Shown here: positions 1 to 7,389 of the stretch, one piece after another
Layout of the letters: the number at the start of each line of letters is the position of its first letter
Numbering within the stretch: position 1 is the stretch's first letter
DNA from: Peribacillus sp. FSL E2-0218
GTDB taxonomy: Bacteria > Bacillota > Bacilli > Bacillales > DSM-1321
Direction: 5' to 3'
NCBI RefSeq assembly: GCF_037992945.1
Contig: NZ_CP150304.1
Coordinates: 1,491,501-1,555,500 of the forward strand
DNA length: 64,000 nucleotides
Notes under the pieces: model-generated
What the model was told of the DNA's origin: nothing
What the model saw: only the letters and a program-made list of their open reading frames with translations
Database searches by the model: none
Translations under genes and position numbers: made by a program

Positions 1-2
1 TT

Positions 3-869
3 CAATCGATAACCGTTATCGGAGCCGGCCAGATGGGGCATCAAATCGCGATGCTTGCCGCTTTGGGAGGATATGAGACGATTCTTCAGGATGTCCAGGA
101 ACAAGCATTGAATGAAGCCAAGGGGAAATTGGAAGCGATCATGACCAAATGGGTCCAAAAAGGTAAATTGTCAGAAGATCGGAAATTGGCGGCTTTTAGC
201 CGACTTCAATACACTTCCGACTTGGAGAAGGCGGCCGAAGGAGCTGATTTGATCATTGAAGCGGTTGTAGAAAAACTTGATGTGAAGCAGGATGTTTTCG
301 CAAAACTGGACAAGTTGGCACCTGCTGAAACCATTTTCGCCACCAATAGTTCAACGATTGTCAATAGCTTGCTTGCAAGCGTGACAACACGTCCGGACAA
401 GTTCATCAATATGCATTTCTTTTTCCCGCCTCTAGTAATGGATTGTGTTGAAGTGGTCATGAGCGATCAAACATCTGAAGAAACAGCAAAGCAAGCGATG
501 AAAGTCACACAGAGAATGAATAGGACCGGCGTGTTATTAAGGAAAGAAATATCGGGATTCGTAGCCAATCGGATTTTGGGTGCCCTTCAGCGTGAAGCTT
601 TATATTTGTATGAAGAAGGAATTGTCGACTATAAGGATATCGATTTAATTTGCCGAAAAGCGCTAAGCCATCCCATCGGACCGTTTGAACTGATGGATTT
701 ATCGGGAATTGATGTAGGCTATTTTGTCATGCAGCAGCGATACAATGAAACGGGAAATCCTGAGGACAAGCCGAATGCGAGTATCGAAGAAAAGGTGAAG
801 CAGGGCCATTTAGGAAGGAAATCGGGTAAGGGCTGGTATGAATATCCAAATCAAGGGGTGAAGCATTGA
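3..869 (+). CDS. 3-hydroxyacyl-CoA dehydrogenase, 5' truncated by window edge
   Basis: Oxidises 3-hydroxyacyl-CoA to 3-ketoacyl-CoA with NAD+ in beta-oxidation-type pathways. The reading frame is open to the window edge and the first visible residues include the Rossmann motif GAGQMG, so only a few N-terminal residues are missing. The N-terminal NAD domain contains the catalytic-serine segment TNSST; the catalytic His lies in MHFFFPP, where most relatives have HFFNP, so the usual Asn is Phe. The C-terminal domain has FVANRI and ends with GRKSGKGWYEY, typical of the PaaH/Hbd family. It is the first visible gene of an operon and its stop overlaps the next start (TGATG). The exact substrate is not deducible. 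Confidence 0.9.
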   Translation, partial: QSITVIGAGQMGHQIAMLAALGGYETILQDVQEQALNEAKGKLEAIMTKWVQKGKLSEDRKLAAFSRLQYTSDLEKAAEGADLIIEAVVEKLDVKQDVFAKLDKLAPAETIFATNSSTIVNSLLASVTTRPDKFINMHFFFPPLVMDCVEVVMSDQTSEETAKQAMKVTQRMNRTGVLLRKEISGFVANRILGALQREALYLYEEGIVDYKDIDLICRKALSHPIGPFELMDLSGIDVGYFVMQQRYNETGNPEDKPNASIEEKVKQGHLGRKSGKGWYEYPNQGVKH

Positions 870-1648
870 TGACAAGGTTCATTAAAGTGGAAAAGGAAAA
901 CAAGCTTGCAATCATCACCATTGATAATCCACCGTTAAACGTCATTAGCAAACACGTATTCAAAGAATTGGGAGAGACCTTCACGGAACTTTCCCGCGAC
1001 AATGAAACGGTAGCCGTCCTCATAACGGGCGCTGGGGATATGGCGTTTGCAGCCGGTGCCGATATAAAGGAATTCCCTAACCTGATGGGAAATCCGAATA
1101 TGAAGGAAACGGTAAAGGAAGGGCATGCTGTATTGACGATGGTTGACCAGTTCCCTAAACCGACGATAGCTGTATTGAACGGCCTCACTTTAGGAGGAGG
1201 ATGCGAACTCGCTTTGGCCTGTGACTTGCGCATTGCAGAGGCTCAAGTCCAAATCGGCCTTCCCGAGGTTAAATTAGGCTTATTTCCTGGGGGCGGCGGG
1301 ACACAACGCCTGTCCCGGCTTGTTGGAAATGCAAAAGCAAAGGAAATCATTTTTACCGGTGATCCTCTTGATGCCAAAGAAGCGGAAAAGATTGGGCTCG
1401 TCAATAAAGTCGTCGGAAAGGGCAGCGGTTTGGCCGAGGCGAAAATGCTGGCCTCAAGGATAACCAGGCACTCCCTGCAGGCGCTTTCGAGAATCAAGAA
1501 GGCGATCAATGATGGAAGTGAAGCGACACTTGAAGAAGGACTGGAGCTAGAAACGAATTTATTCGTGGAAATCTTTCAAACCGAAGATGTAAAAGAGGGT
1601 GTTTCCGCTTTCCTGAATAAGCGTAAACCGTCTTTCGTACACCGTTAA
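869..1648 (+). CDS. Enoyl-CoA hydratase (crotonase family)
   Basis: Hydrates 2-enoyl-CoA to 3-hydroxyacyl-CoA, the step before the dehydrogenase encoded upstream. The oxyanion-hole segment AFAAGADIKEF is present, and both catalytic glutamates are visible, in GGGCELALACD and in GLPEVKLGLFPGGGGTQRL, so hydratase activity is expected. About 259 residues, normal for the family. I chose ATG at 869, coupled to the previous stop, because AAGGGGTG sits 8 bases upstream; a TTG three bases earlier is possible. Acyl chain or aromatic preference cannot be read from the sequence. Confidence 0.9.
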   Translation: MTRFIKVEKENKLAIITIDNPPLNVISKHVFKELGETFTELSRDNETVAVLITGAGDMAFAAGADIKEFPNLMGNPNMKETVKEGHAVLTMVDQFPKPTIAVLNGLTLGGGCELALACDLRIAEAQVQIGLPEVKLGLFPGGGGTQRLSRLVGNAKAKEIIFTGDPLDAKEAEKIGLVNKVVGKGSGLAEAKMLASRITRHSLQALSRIKKAINDGSEATLEEGLELETNLFVEIFQTEDVKEGVSAFLNKRKPSFVHR

Positions 1649-1663
1649 TCAAGGAGGGGTCTT

Positions 1664-2065
1664 ATGCATGAATTCAGAGTGAACGTCCGTTTTTCCGAAA
1701 CGGATGCCTTTGGTCCTATCAATAACACCAGTTATTTCATCTATCTCGAAGAAGCACGCATGAAGTTCTTTGAAGCTCTCGGTCTTGCAATGGATGCTCA
1801 ACCATGGAATTTTTTATTAGCCTCGACAAACTGTAATTTTATTGGTCAAGGTTACTTCAATCAACTGTTGACGATAAAGACTTCATTGACAAAGGTAGGC
1901 ACAAAAAGCTGTGATATGATCCACGAAATCCTTTGTTCCCAAACGGGAGAGATCATTGCCGAGGGGCATGCGGTTTTGGTCTGTTATAATTTTGCCACTC
2001 AAAAAAGTGAACCGATACCTGAAAAGATGAAAGAGAAGCTCATCTCGGAGATTGTACTTCATTAG
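1664..2065 (+). CDS. Acyl-CoA thioesterase, 4HBT/YbgC-like hotdog fold
   Basis: Small (133 residues) hotdog-fold protein predicted to hydrolyse acyl-CoA thioesters, perhaps relieving CoA trapping in this operon. The family signature, usually D..GHVNN..Y..Y.E.AR, is visible as DAFGPINNTSYFIYLEEAR: the Asp and the NN are kept but His is replaced by Pro, which could alter activity. The start has the ribosome site AAGGAGGGG, and it follows the hydratase by 15 bases. Substrate unknown. Confidence 0.8.
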   Translation: MHEFRVNVRFSETDAFGPINNTSYFIYLEEARMKFFEALGLAMDAQPWNFLLASTNCNFIGQGYFNQLLTIKTSLTKVGTKSCDMIHEILCSQTGEIIAEGHAVLVCYNFATQKSEPIPEKMKEKLISEIVLH

Positions 2066-2096
2066 CTTGAAATAAGTAGAAAGGATTGAAGCATAT

Positions 2097-3158
2097 ATGG
2101 TGGACGATACGATTCCAGTTCGGCCCGGGGAGGAGCTAAATATTGACGTTTTAGAAAATTTTCTCAGGAAAAATGTCAAGGATCTTCCCATTGAGCCGTT
2201 AAACCTTCAACAATTTTCAACCGGCTATTCAAACTTGACCTATCAATTGAAAATGGGGGAGTGGGAGGCTGTCCTGAGAAGACCGCCGCTTGGTCCTGTC
2301 GCTCCCAAGGCACACGATATGAAGCGTGAACATCATATCCTTTCTTCCATCCATCCCTATTTCCAATCGGCCCCCGAGCCTATCTTGTTTTCGGATGATG
2401 AATCGATTGTGGGAGCCCCCTTTTTCTTAATGGAAAGGAAACATGGACTGGTCATAGATGGTGCATTTCCCGAAGGCATCGTTCCTACGGTGGAGCGATG
2501 CCGCAGCCTTTCTCATGTCATGGTCAATCGGCTCGCCGATCTTCACGCGATTCCATATGAGAAAACGGGATTAGTGGAAATCTCCAGACCAGATGGATTC
2601 ATCAAGAGGCAGGTACACGGGTGGATTTCGCGATATGAGAGGGCAAAGACGGATGAAATCAAAGAATTGATGCCGCTCCTTACTTATTTACAGCAGAATA
2701 TCCCACAATATAGCCAGACTTCGATCATCCATTATGACTATAAGATCAACAATGCCAGGTTCAATCAAGACCTTACGGAAATGGTGGGGTTATTCGATTG
2801 GGAGATGGCGACCGTTGGCGATCCGCTCGCCGATCTAGGAGTGGCCTTAAGCTATTGGATGGAAAGCGATGACCCCGAATTGATCAAACTTGGCCTTGGA
2901 CATGCTTCAATCACCACTTTAAACGGTTTTTTGACGCGAGAGGAATTTATCGAGACGTATGCAAGCAGAAGCGGCAGGGATGTATCCAATATCGATTTTT
3001 ATGTTACCTTTGGTTATTTTAAATTGGCCGTCATCCTTCAGCAAATCTATTCCAGGTATAAAAAAGGGCAGACGAATGATCCCCGCTTTTCCCAACTTGG
3101 AAAAACGGTAAAAAGCTTGGTTACCCATGCAGCCAATGTTGCAGCGAAGGAAGTTTAA
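2097..3158 (+). CDS. APH-fold phosphotransferase family protein (ACAD10/FadE36-like)
   Basis: Protein-kinase-like fold of the aminoglycoside phosphotransferase family. Members linked to acyl-CoA genes are thought to phosphorylate hydroxylated acyl substrates rather than antibiotics. The catalytic loop is IHYDYKINNARF (Asp and the downstream Asn) and the metal-binding Asp is in GLFDWEMATVGDPLADLG. A lysine candidate for ATP binding is not obvious in the N-lobe, where the sequence reads VLRRPP, a feature shared with FadE36-type members. 353 residues, within the family range. It sits between the thioesterase and a ComB-like gene. Calling it a resistance gene would be wrong given this context. 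Confidence 0.78.
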   Translation: MVDDTIPVRPGEELNIDVLENFLRKNVKDLPIEPLNLQQFSTGYSNLTYQLKMGEWEAVLRRPPLGPVAPKAHDMKREHHILSSIHPYFQSAPEPILFSDDESIVGAPFFLMERKHGLVIDGAFPEGIVPTVERCRSLSHVMVNRLADLHAIPYEKTGLVEISRPDGFIKRQVHGWISRYERAKTDEIKELMPLLTYLQQNIPQYSQTSIIHYDYKINNARFNQDLTEMVGLFDWEMATVGDPLADLGVALSYWMESDDPELIKLGLGHASITTLNGFLTREEFIETYASRSGRDVSNIDFYVTFGYFKLAVILQQIYSRYKKGQTNDPRFSQLGKTVKSLVTHAANVAAKEV

Positions 3159-3162
3159 AGGC

Positions 3163-3945
3163 ATGGGGCATGTACAAAACATTCATTTACTTTTAAAAAA
3201 AGAAGAGATCCGGAGGGATAAGCTTTCCGAAGGAGAGAAAGTGGCGGTCGTCCTCGATGTGCTGTTAGCGACCACCACGATCATTTCGGCGCTTCATAGC
3301 GGAGCTCGCCGGGTGATACCTGTCATGGACCCTACTGAGGGCTTGTTAATCAGCAAGGAGGAGGAACAGGGTGAGTATGTATTGGCAGGAGAGCTTAATG
3401 CGGCGCCTGTTGATGATTTGATCTATCCAAGTCCGACGCTGTTGAAGAAGATGGTACGCGATAAGACGCTCATCCTGTCCACAACCAACGGAACGGTTGC
3501 TTTGAGAAATTCTGCCGCTGCCAAAAAGGTGTATATCGCTTCTTTGTTGAATAACCCGTCTGTTGCAGAAAAAATAAAACGACAGCATCAGTCCGAAACG
3601 ATCATCATCGTGTGTTCCGGAAACTCAGGTGAATTCAGCCTGGAGGATTTTTACGGGGCAGGACATTTGATCGATTGCCTGATGCTTGGCTCACGGGAGA
3701 GATTCATCCTCAATGATGCCGCAAAGGCTGCAAACGCGCTCTATCGCACGAATATCGAAAATGCTTTCGATATCCTGCAATCATCATATGTCGGACAGCT
3801 GTTCGACAGGCACAGCTTGATCGACGATTTGAAATTGGCTGCGAATAAAGGCTCGATCGATCTTGTTCCCGAAATGGTGGATGGAAGAATCGAAGCTGAA
3901 TCAAGCAGGCTCGAAATGCAGCATCAAAATCCGGATAAGAGGTGA
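3163..3945 (+). CDS. ComB-like 2-phosphosulfolactate phosphatase family protein, diverged
   Basis: About 260 residues. ComB removes phosphate from 2-phosphosulfolactate, a step in coenzyme M or sulfolactate synthesis. Family-like stretches are VVLDVLLATTTI, LSTTNGTVALRNS and IVCSGNSGEFSLEDFYGAGHLID. Two motifs as I remember them in the family are altered: the Arg of DVLRATTTI is Leu, and the GER..(G)..GNSP region reads GELNAAPVDDLIYPSP. The start is ATG 3163 with AAGGAAG upstream; it follows the APH gene by 4 bases, so it is clearly co-transcribed. The role in an acyl-CoA operon is unclear and the annotated activity may not hold. Confidence 0.75.
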   Translation: MGHVQNIHLLLKKEEIRRDKLSEGEKVAVVLDVLLATTTIISALHSGARRVIPVMDPTEGLLISKEEEQGEYVLAGELNAAPVDDLIYPSPTLLKKMVRDKTLILSTTNGTVALRNSAAAKKVYIASLLNNPSVAEKIKRQHQSETIIIVCSGNSGEFSLEDFYGAGHLIDCLMLGSRERFILNDAAKAANALYRTNIENAFDILQSSYVGQLFDRHSLIDDLKLAANKGSIDLVPEMVDGRIEAESSRLEMQHQNPDKR

Positions 3946-3950
3946 AAGGG

Positions 3951-4730
3951 ATGAAATTCTCACAGTCAATAGCGGTGGTGACAGGAGCAGGTTCCGGAAT
4001 TGGGAAAGCTACTGCCCAGCGCTTATCGGATGAAGGGGCAAGCGTATTGCTGGTCGGGCGGACCAAAGCGAAGCTGAAGGAGGCGGCAGCTGAAATAAAT
4101 GCCAGGCATACCAGGCCGGTCGCCGATATTTTCCCGGCAGATGTGACGGACGAGGAAGATGTCATGGAGCTTGCGATGTATGTGAAGGAACATTATCGCG
4201 ATCTTCACATTTTAATCAATAATGCGGGCGGTTCAAGGTCCTCGAAGCTTTTGGACACCTCAGAGGATGATTGGGACATGGTTCAGGATGTCAACTTGAA
4301 AAGTGTATTCCTTGTGTCCAAGCATTTGGGGAAATTGATGGTGGAAGGAGCGAGCGGAGAAGTGGGAGACCGTGTAAATCGGGCAATCGTGAATGTCGCT
4401 TCCTTATCGGGACATCAGGCGGGAGCAGTCATTCCCCACTACAGCTCAGCTAAAGCAGGGGTCATCAGCTTAACGAAATCTCTGGCATTGGAACTGGCCC
4501 CTGCGGGTATCCGGGTCAATTCCGTTTCGCCAGGATTCATAGAAACACCATTAACGGAGGATGGACTGCAAAATGAAAAATTCGTGAAGTCCATCCAGCG
4601 GAACACGGTATTGGAACGGGTGGGGAAGGCTCAGGAAATTAGCAACGTCATCGCGTTTGCTGCATCAAGTGAGGCCTCCTATATGACGGGGACCGACATT
4701 CTTGTCGACGGCGGCTGGCTAATCAAATAA
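3951..4730 (+). CDS. SDR family oxidoreductase (3-ketoacyl reductase-like)
   Basis: Classical short-chain dehydrogenase/reductase of about 259 residues using NAD(P)(H), probably acting on a hydroxyacyl or ketoacyl intermediate. The cofactor motif TGAGSGIG lies near the N-terminus, followed by NNAGG. The catalytic Ser is in NVASLSG and the pair YSSAKAG supplies Tyr and Lys; the C-terminal DGGW closing is typical. The start is ATG 3951 with AGAGGTG upstream rather than the GTG at 3942, which would overlap the ComB-like stop. It lies 5 bases after the ComB-like gene. Confidence 0.88.
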   Translation: MKFSQSIAVVTGAGSGIGKATAQRLSDEGASVLLVGRTKAKLKEAAAEINARHTRPVADIFPADVTDEEDVMELAMYVKEHYRDLHILINNAGGSRSSKLLDTSEDDWDMVQDVNLKSVFLVSKHLGKLMVEGASGEVGDRVNRAIVNVASLSGHQAGAVIPHYSSAKAGVISLTKSLALELAPAGIRVNSVSPGFIETPLTEDGLQNEKFVKSIQRNTVLERVGKAQEISNVIAFAASSEASYMTGTDILVDGGWLIK

Positions 4731-4745
4731 TAAGGAGATGGGAAA

Positions 4746-5525
4746 ATGATAAAAGACCATTTATTGACAGAGGTAACAGGCAATGTATTGATATTGACTT
4801 TGAATCGACCTGAAAGTTTGAATGCCTTCAGTCCGGAGATGATTTCCACCCTGACGAAGGAAATCAAGGAGATCAAAGAAAAGCCCCATATAAGGGCAGT
4901 CGTCATCAAAGGGTCGGGACGGTCTTTTACCGCTGGCGGCGACGTGAAATCGATGGGGAAGGCCTCTGCCGGCCAATTATATGACCATGTCGGGAGGATG
5001 AATGATTGTATATTGGCTCTTGATGCTGCCGAGGTTCCCGTAATTGCTGCCGTCCATGGGTTCGCGGCAGGAGCCGGCTTTAATTTGGCCCTTGCCTGTG
5101 ATTTGATCATTGCCTCCGAAGACAGTCAATTTGCCATGAGTTTTTCCCAGGTTGGCTTGATTTCGGATGGAGGGGGTTCGTACTTTTTACCGAAGCTGGT
5201 AGGACCACATCTTGCAAAGCAGCTCTTCTTCTCGGCTGAACCGATTTCAGCTGAGCGTTTATATCAGTTAGGCATCATAAATTATCTATGTCCACTCGAT
5301 CAACTTGAGGAAGAAACATTCACGCTTGCGAAAAAGCTGGCCAATGGACCGACAAAAGCCTATGGAATGATGAAAAAGCTCGTTAGCCATTCGTTTACGG
5401 CGACGCTTGATGAAATGCTCGAGCAAGAGCGAATTACCCAAACGTTGATGGCATCAACGGAAGATCACTTGGAGGGAGTCACTGCTTTCAAGGAGAAAAG
5501 AAAACCGGAATTCACAGGAAATTGA
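4746..5525 (+). CDS. Enoyl-CoA hydratase/isomerase, PaaG-like
   Basis: Second crotonase-fold enzyme in the operon, about 259 residues. The hydratase glutamates are absent: the first position reads AAGAGFNLALACD and the second SFSQVGLISDGGGSYFLPKLVG. This pattern, with Asp in the DGG segment, is that of PaaG-type isomerases (1,2-epoxyphenylacetyl-CoA or 2,3/3,4-enoyl-CoA isomerases), which use an Asp base. It therefore probably moves a double bond or isomerises an oxepin-type intermediate rather than hydrating. RBS AAGGAGATG precedes the ATG; 15 bases separate it from the SDR gene. Confidence 0.85.
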   Translation: MIKDHLLTEVTGNVLILTLNRPESLNAFSPEMISTLTKEIKEIKEKPHIRAVVIKGSGRSFTAGGDVKSMGKASAGQLYDHVGRMNDCILALDAAEVPVIAAVHGFAAGAGFNLALACDLIIASEDSQFAMSFSQVGLISDGGGSYFLPKLVGPHLAKQLFFSAEPISAERLYQLGIINYLCPLDQLEEETFTLAKKLANGPTKAYGMMKKLVSHSFTATLDEMLEQERITQTLMASTEDHLEGVTAFKEKRKPEFTGN

Positions 5526-5534
5526 GGGGGGACC

Positions 5535-6515
5535 ATGATGAGAGCGATACAATTTAAAGAATATGGCGGGCCGGATGTATTAAAAATGACAGATACGGAA
5601 AGACCGGTCCCAACTGGCCATGAGGTGTTGATTGAAATCGATTGTGTCGGCGTCAATTATGCAGATACAGCCAGAAGGGAAGGGCAATATGTTGTGCCAA
5701 CGCCGCTGCCGTTCATCCCGGGTGCGGAAGTGGCTGGAGTTGTGGTCGAGGTTGGCGGGAAAGTGACCAAAATCAAACCAGGTACAAGGGTGGTGAGCCT
5801 AATTGAATCGGGGGGGTATTCCGAAAATGCCTTGTCCGACGAGTACTCTGTCATTCCGATCCCAGACGCCATTTCCTTTCATGAAGCTGCAGCATTGCCC
5901 CTTCAAGGGCTGAGTGCTTATCATATTTTAAAGACGATGGGACGATTGCAGCAAGGAGAAACGGTCTTGGTACATGCCGCAGCAGGTGGAGTGGGAACGA
6001 TCGCGGTCCAGCTTGCGAAAATATTCGGTGCAGCTAAAGTGATTGCAACTGCCAGCACGAAGGAAAAGTTGGAATTGGCCAAAAAACTGGGCGCTGATGT
6101 ACTGATCGATTACACGGAGGAAGGCTGGGAATTGAAGGTTCGCGAGGCCACAGGAGGGAAGGGAGTTGACGTGGCGCTGGAGATGGCTGGGGGTGACATA
6201 TTCAATAAAACGTTGAAGTGCCTGGCACCATTCGGCCGTCTTGTTGTATTTGGCAATGCCAGCCGTGAGGGCTATACGATGAACCCGCAGCAATTAATGA
6301 GACGCAATCAATCCGTCGTAGGCTTTTTCCTGCCCCAAATCATGAAAAATCCTGATTTGCTTTTGCCCAGCATCGACGACCTTTTTTCATACGTTGCATC
6401 AGGAGAGCTTAAACTGACGATCGGCGGAATCTATCCGTTTGAAAAGGCAGCCAATGTTCATGAAGAAATGAATACCCGTCAAACGACCGGGAAATTGATC
6501 TTGCAGGTTAAATGA
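5535..6515 (+). CDS. NADPH:quinone oxidoreductase family (zinc-less MDR)
   Basis: Medium-chain dehydrogenase/reductase of 326 residues, likely reducing quinones or alpha,beta-unsaturated carbonyl/acyl compounds with NADPH. It begins MRAIQFKEYGGPDVLK, standard for the quinone oxidoreductase branch, and has the nucleotide motif HAAAGGVGTIAVQLAK. No zinc-binding cysteine cluster is seen. GAGGGGG precedes two adjacent ATGs (5535 and 5538); either is possible. Last gene of the operon, 9 bases after the PaaG-like gene and directly followed by a terminator. Confidence 0.88.
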   Translation: MMRAIQFKEYGGPDVLKMTDTERPVPTGHEVLIEIDCVGVNYADTARREGQYVVPTPLPFIPGAEVAGVVVEVGGKVTKIKPGTRVVSLIESGGYSENALSDEYSVIPIPDAISFHEAAALPLQGLSAYHILKTMGRLQQGETVLVHAAAGGVGTIAVQLAKIFGAAKVIATASTKEKLELAKKLGADVLIDYTEEGWELKVREATGGKGVDVALEMAGGDIFNKTLKCLAPFGRLVVFGNASREGYTMNPQQLMRRNQSVVGFFLPQIMKNPDLLLPSIDDLFSYVASGELKLTIGGIYPFEKAANVHEEMNTRQTTGKLILQVK

Positions 6516-6518
6516 AGG

Positions 6519-6555
6519 AAAGGGGTGCACCGAAGGAGTGGTACACCCCTTTTTC
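6519..6555 (+). terminator. Rho-independent terminator of the acyl-CoA operon
   Basis: Inverted repeat AAGGGGTGCACC / GGTACACCCCTT with an 8-base loop, followed by a T run. It starts right after the quinone oxidoreductase stop and may also serve the convergent gene at 6582-6923. Confidence 0.85.
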
Positions 6556-6581
6556 CCAAAGGATTAAAAGCAAAGAGCAAT

Positions 6582-6923
6582 TCAATCCGTTTCGGCGCTG
6601 ACATCTTTTTCAGGATGCAAAAAGGGCGGCTGGGGCGTTCTTTTTGCTTCTAAGAGTTCACGGTTTTCCGCTGTATTCCAGCCTATATCATTGGTGGGAT
6701 GGATCCATTCGTCTCCAGCCATGATTTCGGGATCGGTATCTTCACTCCAATTTTCAAGGGGGGAGTTTTCTGATGCATATTTACTGTCCCCGATCACGAC
6801 GCCGTAATCATTAACAAATGGAGCTTGTGGTTTTATGCCCGTTCCTTTAAAGCTTGGCGCGTTGATTTGGTGCGGCTGTGTATCCGCGATGATGGGTGAA
6901 TCCATTTTCTTGTTCTTTTTCAT
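6582..6923 (-). CDS. DUF3905-like small acidic protein
   Basis: 113-residue soluble, acidic protein with conserved-looking blocks FVNDYGVVIGDSKYASENSP and WSEDTDPEIMAGDEWIHP. I recognise these as the DUF3905 type found in spore-forming bacilli; function unknown. No signal peptide or membrane segment. It starts with ATG preceded on its strand by AGGGAGAT. It is divergent from two tiny genes at 7047-7351, so a sporulation-linked role is a reasonable guess, not shown by the sequence. Confidence 0.7.
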   Translation of the reverse strand: MKKNKKMDSPIIADTQPHQINAPSFKGTGIKPQAPFVNDYGVVIGDSKYASENSPLENWSEDTDPEIMAGDEWIHPTNDIGWNTAENRELLEAKRTPQPPFLHPEKDVSAETD

Positions 6924-6981
6924 AGCCTATCTCCCTTTTTTGTTTACGGTTATTTTTCTCGTCTGTCCCTATATTATCCCT

Positions 6982-7012
6982 GAATAATTTCCGTCCTAAT
7001 TACCCCATCATA
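6982..7012 (+). promoter_or_regulatory. Possible forespore (sigma-G/F type) promoter
   Basis: GAATA at 6982-6986 and CATCATA at 7006-7012 match the -35 (GHATR) and -10 (CATNHTA) patterns of forespore sigma factors, but the 19-base spacer is slightly long. It lies 34 bases upstream of a small SASP-like gene, which fits forespore expression. Weak evidence alone. Confidence 0.35.
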
Positions 7013-7046
7013 AACCGTTAACTTTATTGAAAAAGGATGGATGAAA

Positions 7047-7205
7047 ATGAAACGGAAAGCCAATGTGGATGGAGCTGTCAAAGCAAGTAAAACCCCAAAA
7101 AGAAACCAAGCTGAAAATGACTTCTCAAATGAGTTTGCAGCAGAAGAAAACCCAATGAAGGGTGCCAACCGCAATTCAAAGCAGGGCAGAAAAGGAAGAA
7201 GTTAA
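7047..7205 (+). CDS. Small basic SASP-like protein
   Basis: 52-residue, Lys/Asn/Arg-rich hydrophilic protein. The stretch FSNEFAAEENPMKGANRNS resembles one repeat of gamma-type small acid-soluble spore proteins (F-x-T-E-F-A-x-E-T...N). No hydrophobic segment. ATG 7047 is spaced correctly from AAAGGAT at 7032-7037; the in-frame ATG at 7041 is too close. A possible forespore promoter lies upstream and the stop overlaps the next start (TAATG). Family membership is tentative; it may be another small spore protein. Confidence 0.6.
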   Translation: MKRKANVDGAVKASKTPKRNQAENDFSNEFAAEENPMKGANRNSKQGRKGRS

Positions 7206-7351
7206 TGAATAAGGACAAGCGGCCCCAAGCGGAAAAACAGATCGGAGAACATGTACGGACAGAATTCGGAATGGAATTCAGCGGTGACATGAACGCAACC
7301 AAGATTTATGAAATATTGGCAAAAGAAAATAAAAAGCGGGATAATAAGTAA
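7205..7351 (+). CDS. Small hypothetical protein coupled to SASP-like gene
   Basis: 48-residue charged, soluble protein ending in a Lys/Arg-rich tail. The central part, EFGMEFSGDMNATKIYEILA, has no motif I recognise. Its ATG overlaps the TAA of the upstream gene, and AAGGAAGAAG just before the overlap can serve as ribosome site, so the two are probably translated together. A perfect terminator hairpin follows 7 bases after the stop. The coupling and terminator are the main reasons to believe it is real. Confidence 0.6.
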   Translation: MNKDKRPQAEKQIGEHVRTEFGMEFSGDMNATKIYEILAKENKKRDNK

Positions 7352-7358
7352 AAAAAGG

Positions 7359-7388
7359 GGACGGATCCATTTTGGATCCGTCCTTGTT
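7359..7388. terminator. Bidirectional terminator
   Basis: Perfect 11-base stem GGACGGATCCA / TGGATCCGTCC with a TTT loop at 7359-7383. It separates the small-gene pair from the convergent radical SAM gene and has A- and T-rich flanks on both sides. Confidence 0.85.
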
Positions 7389-7389
7389 C

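Noticed and set aside
2097..3158. Aminoglycoside resistance kinase
   Set aside because: The fold is APH-like, but the acyl-CoA operon context and FadE36-type features argue against antibiotic resistance.
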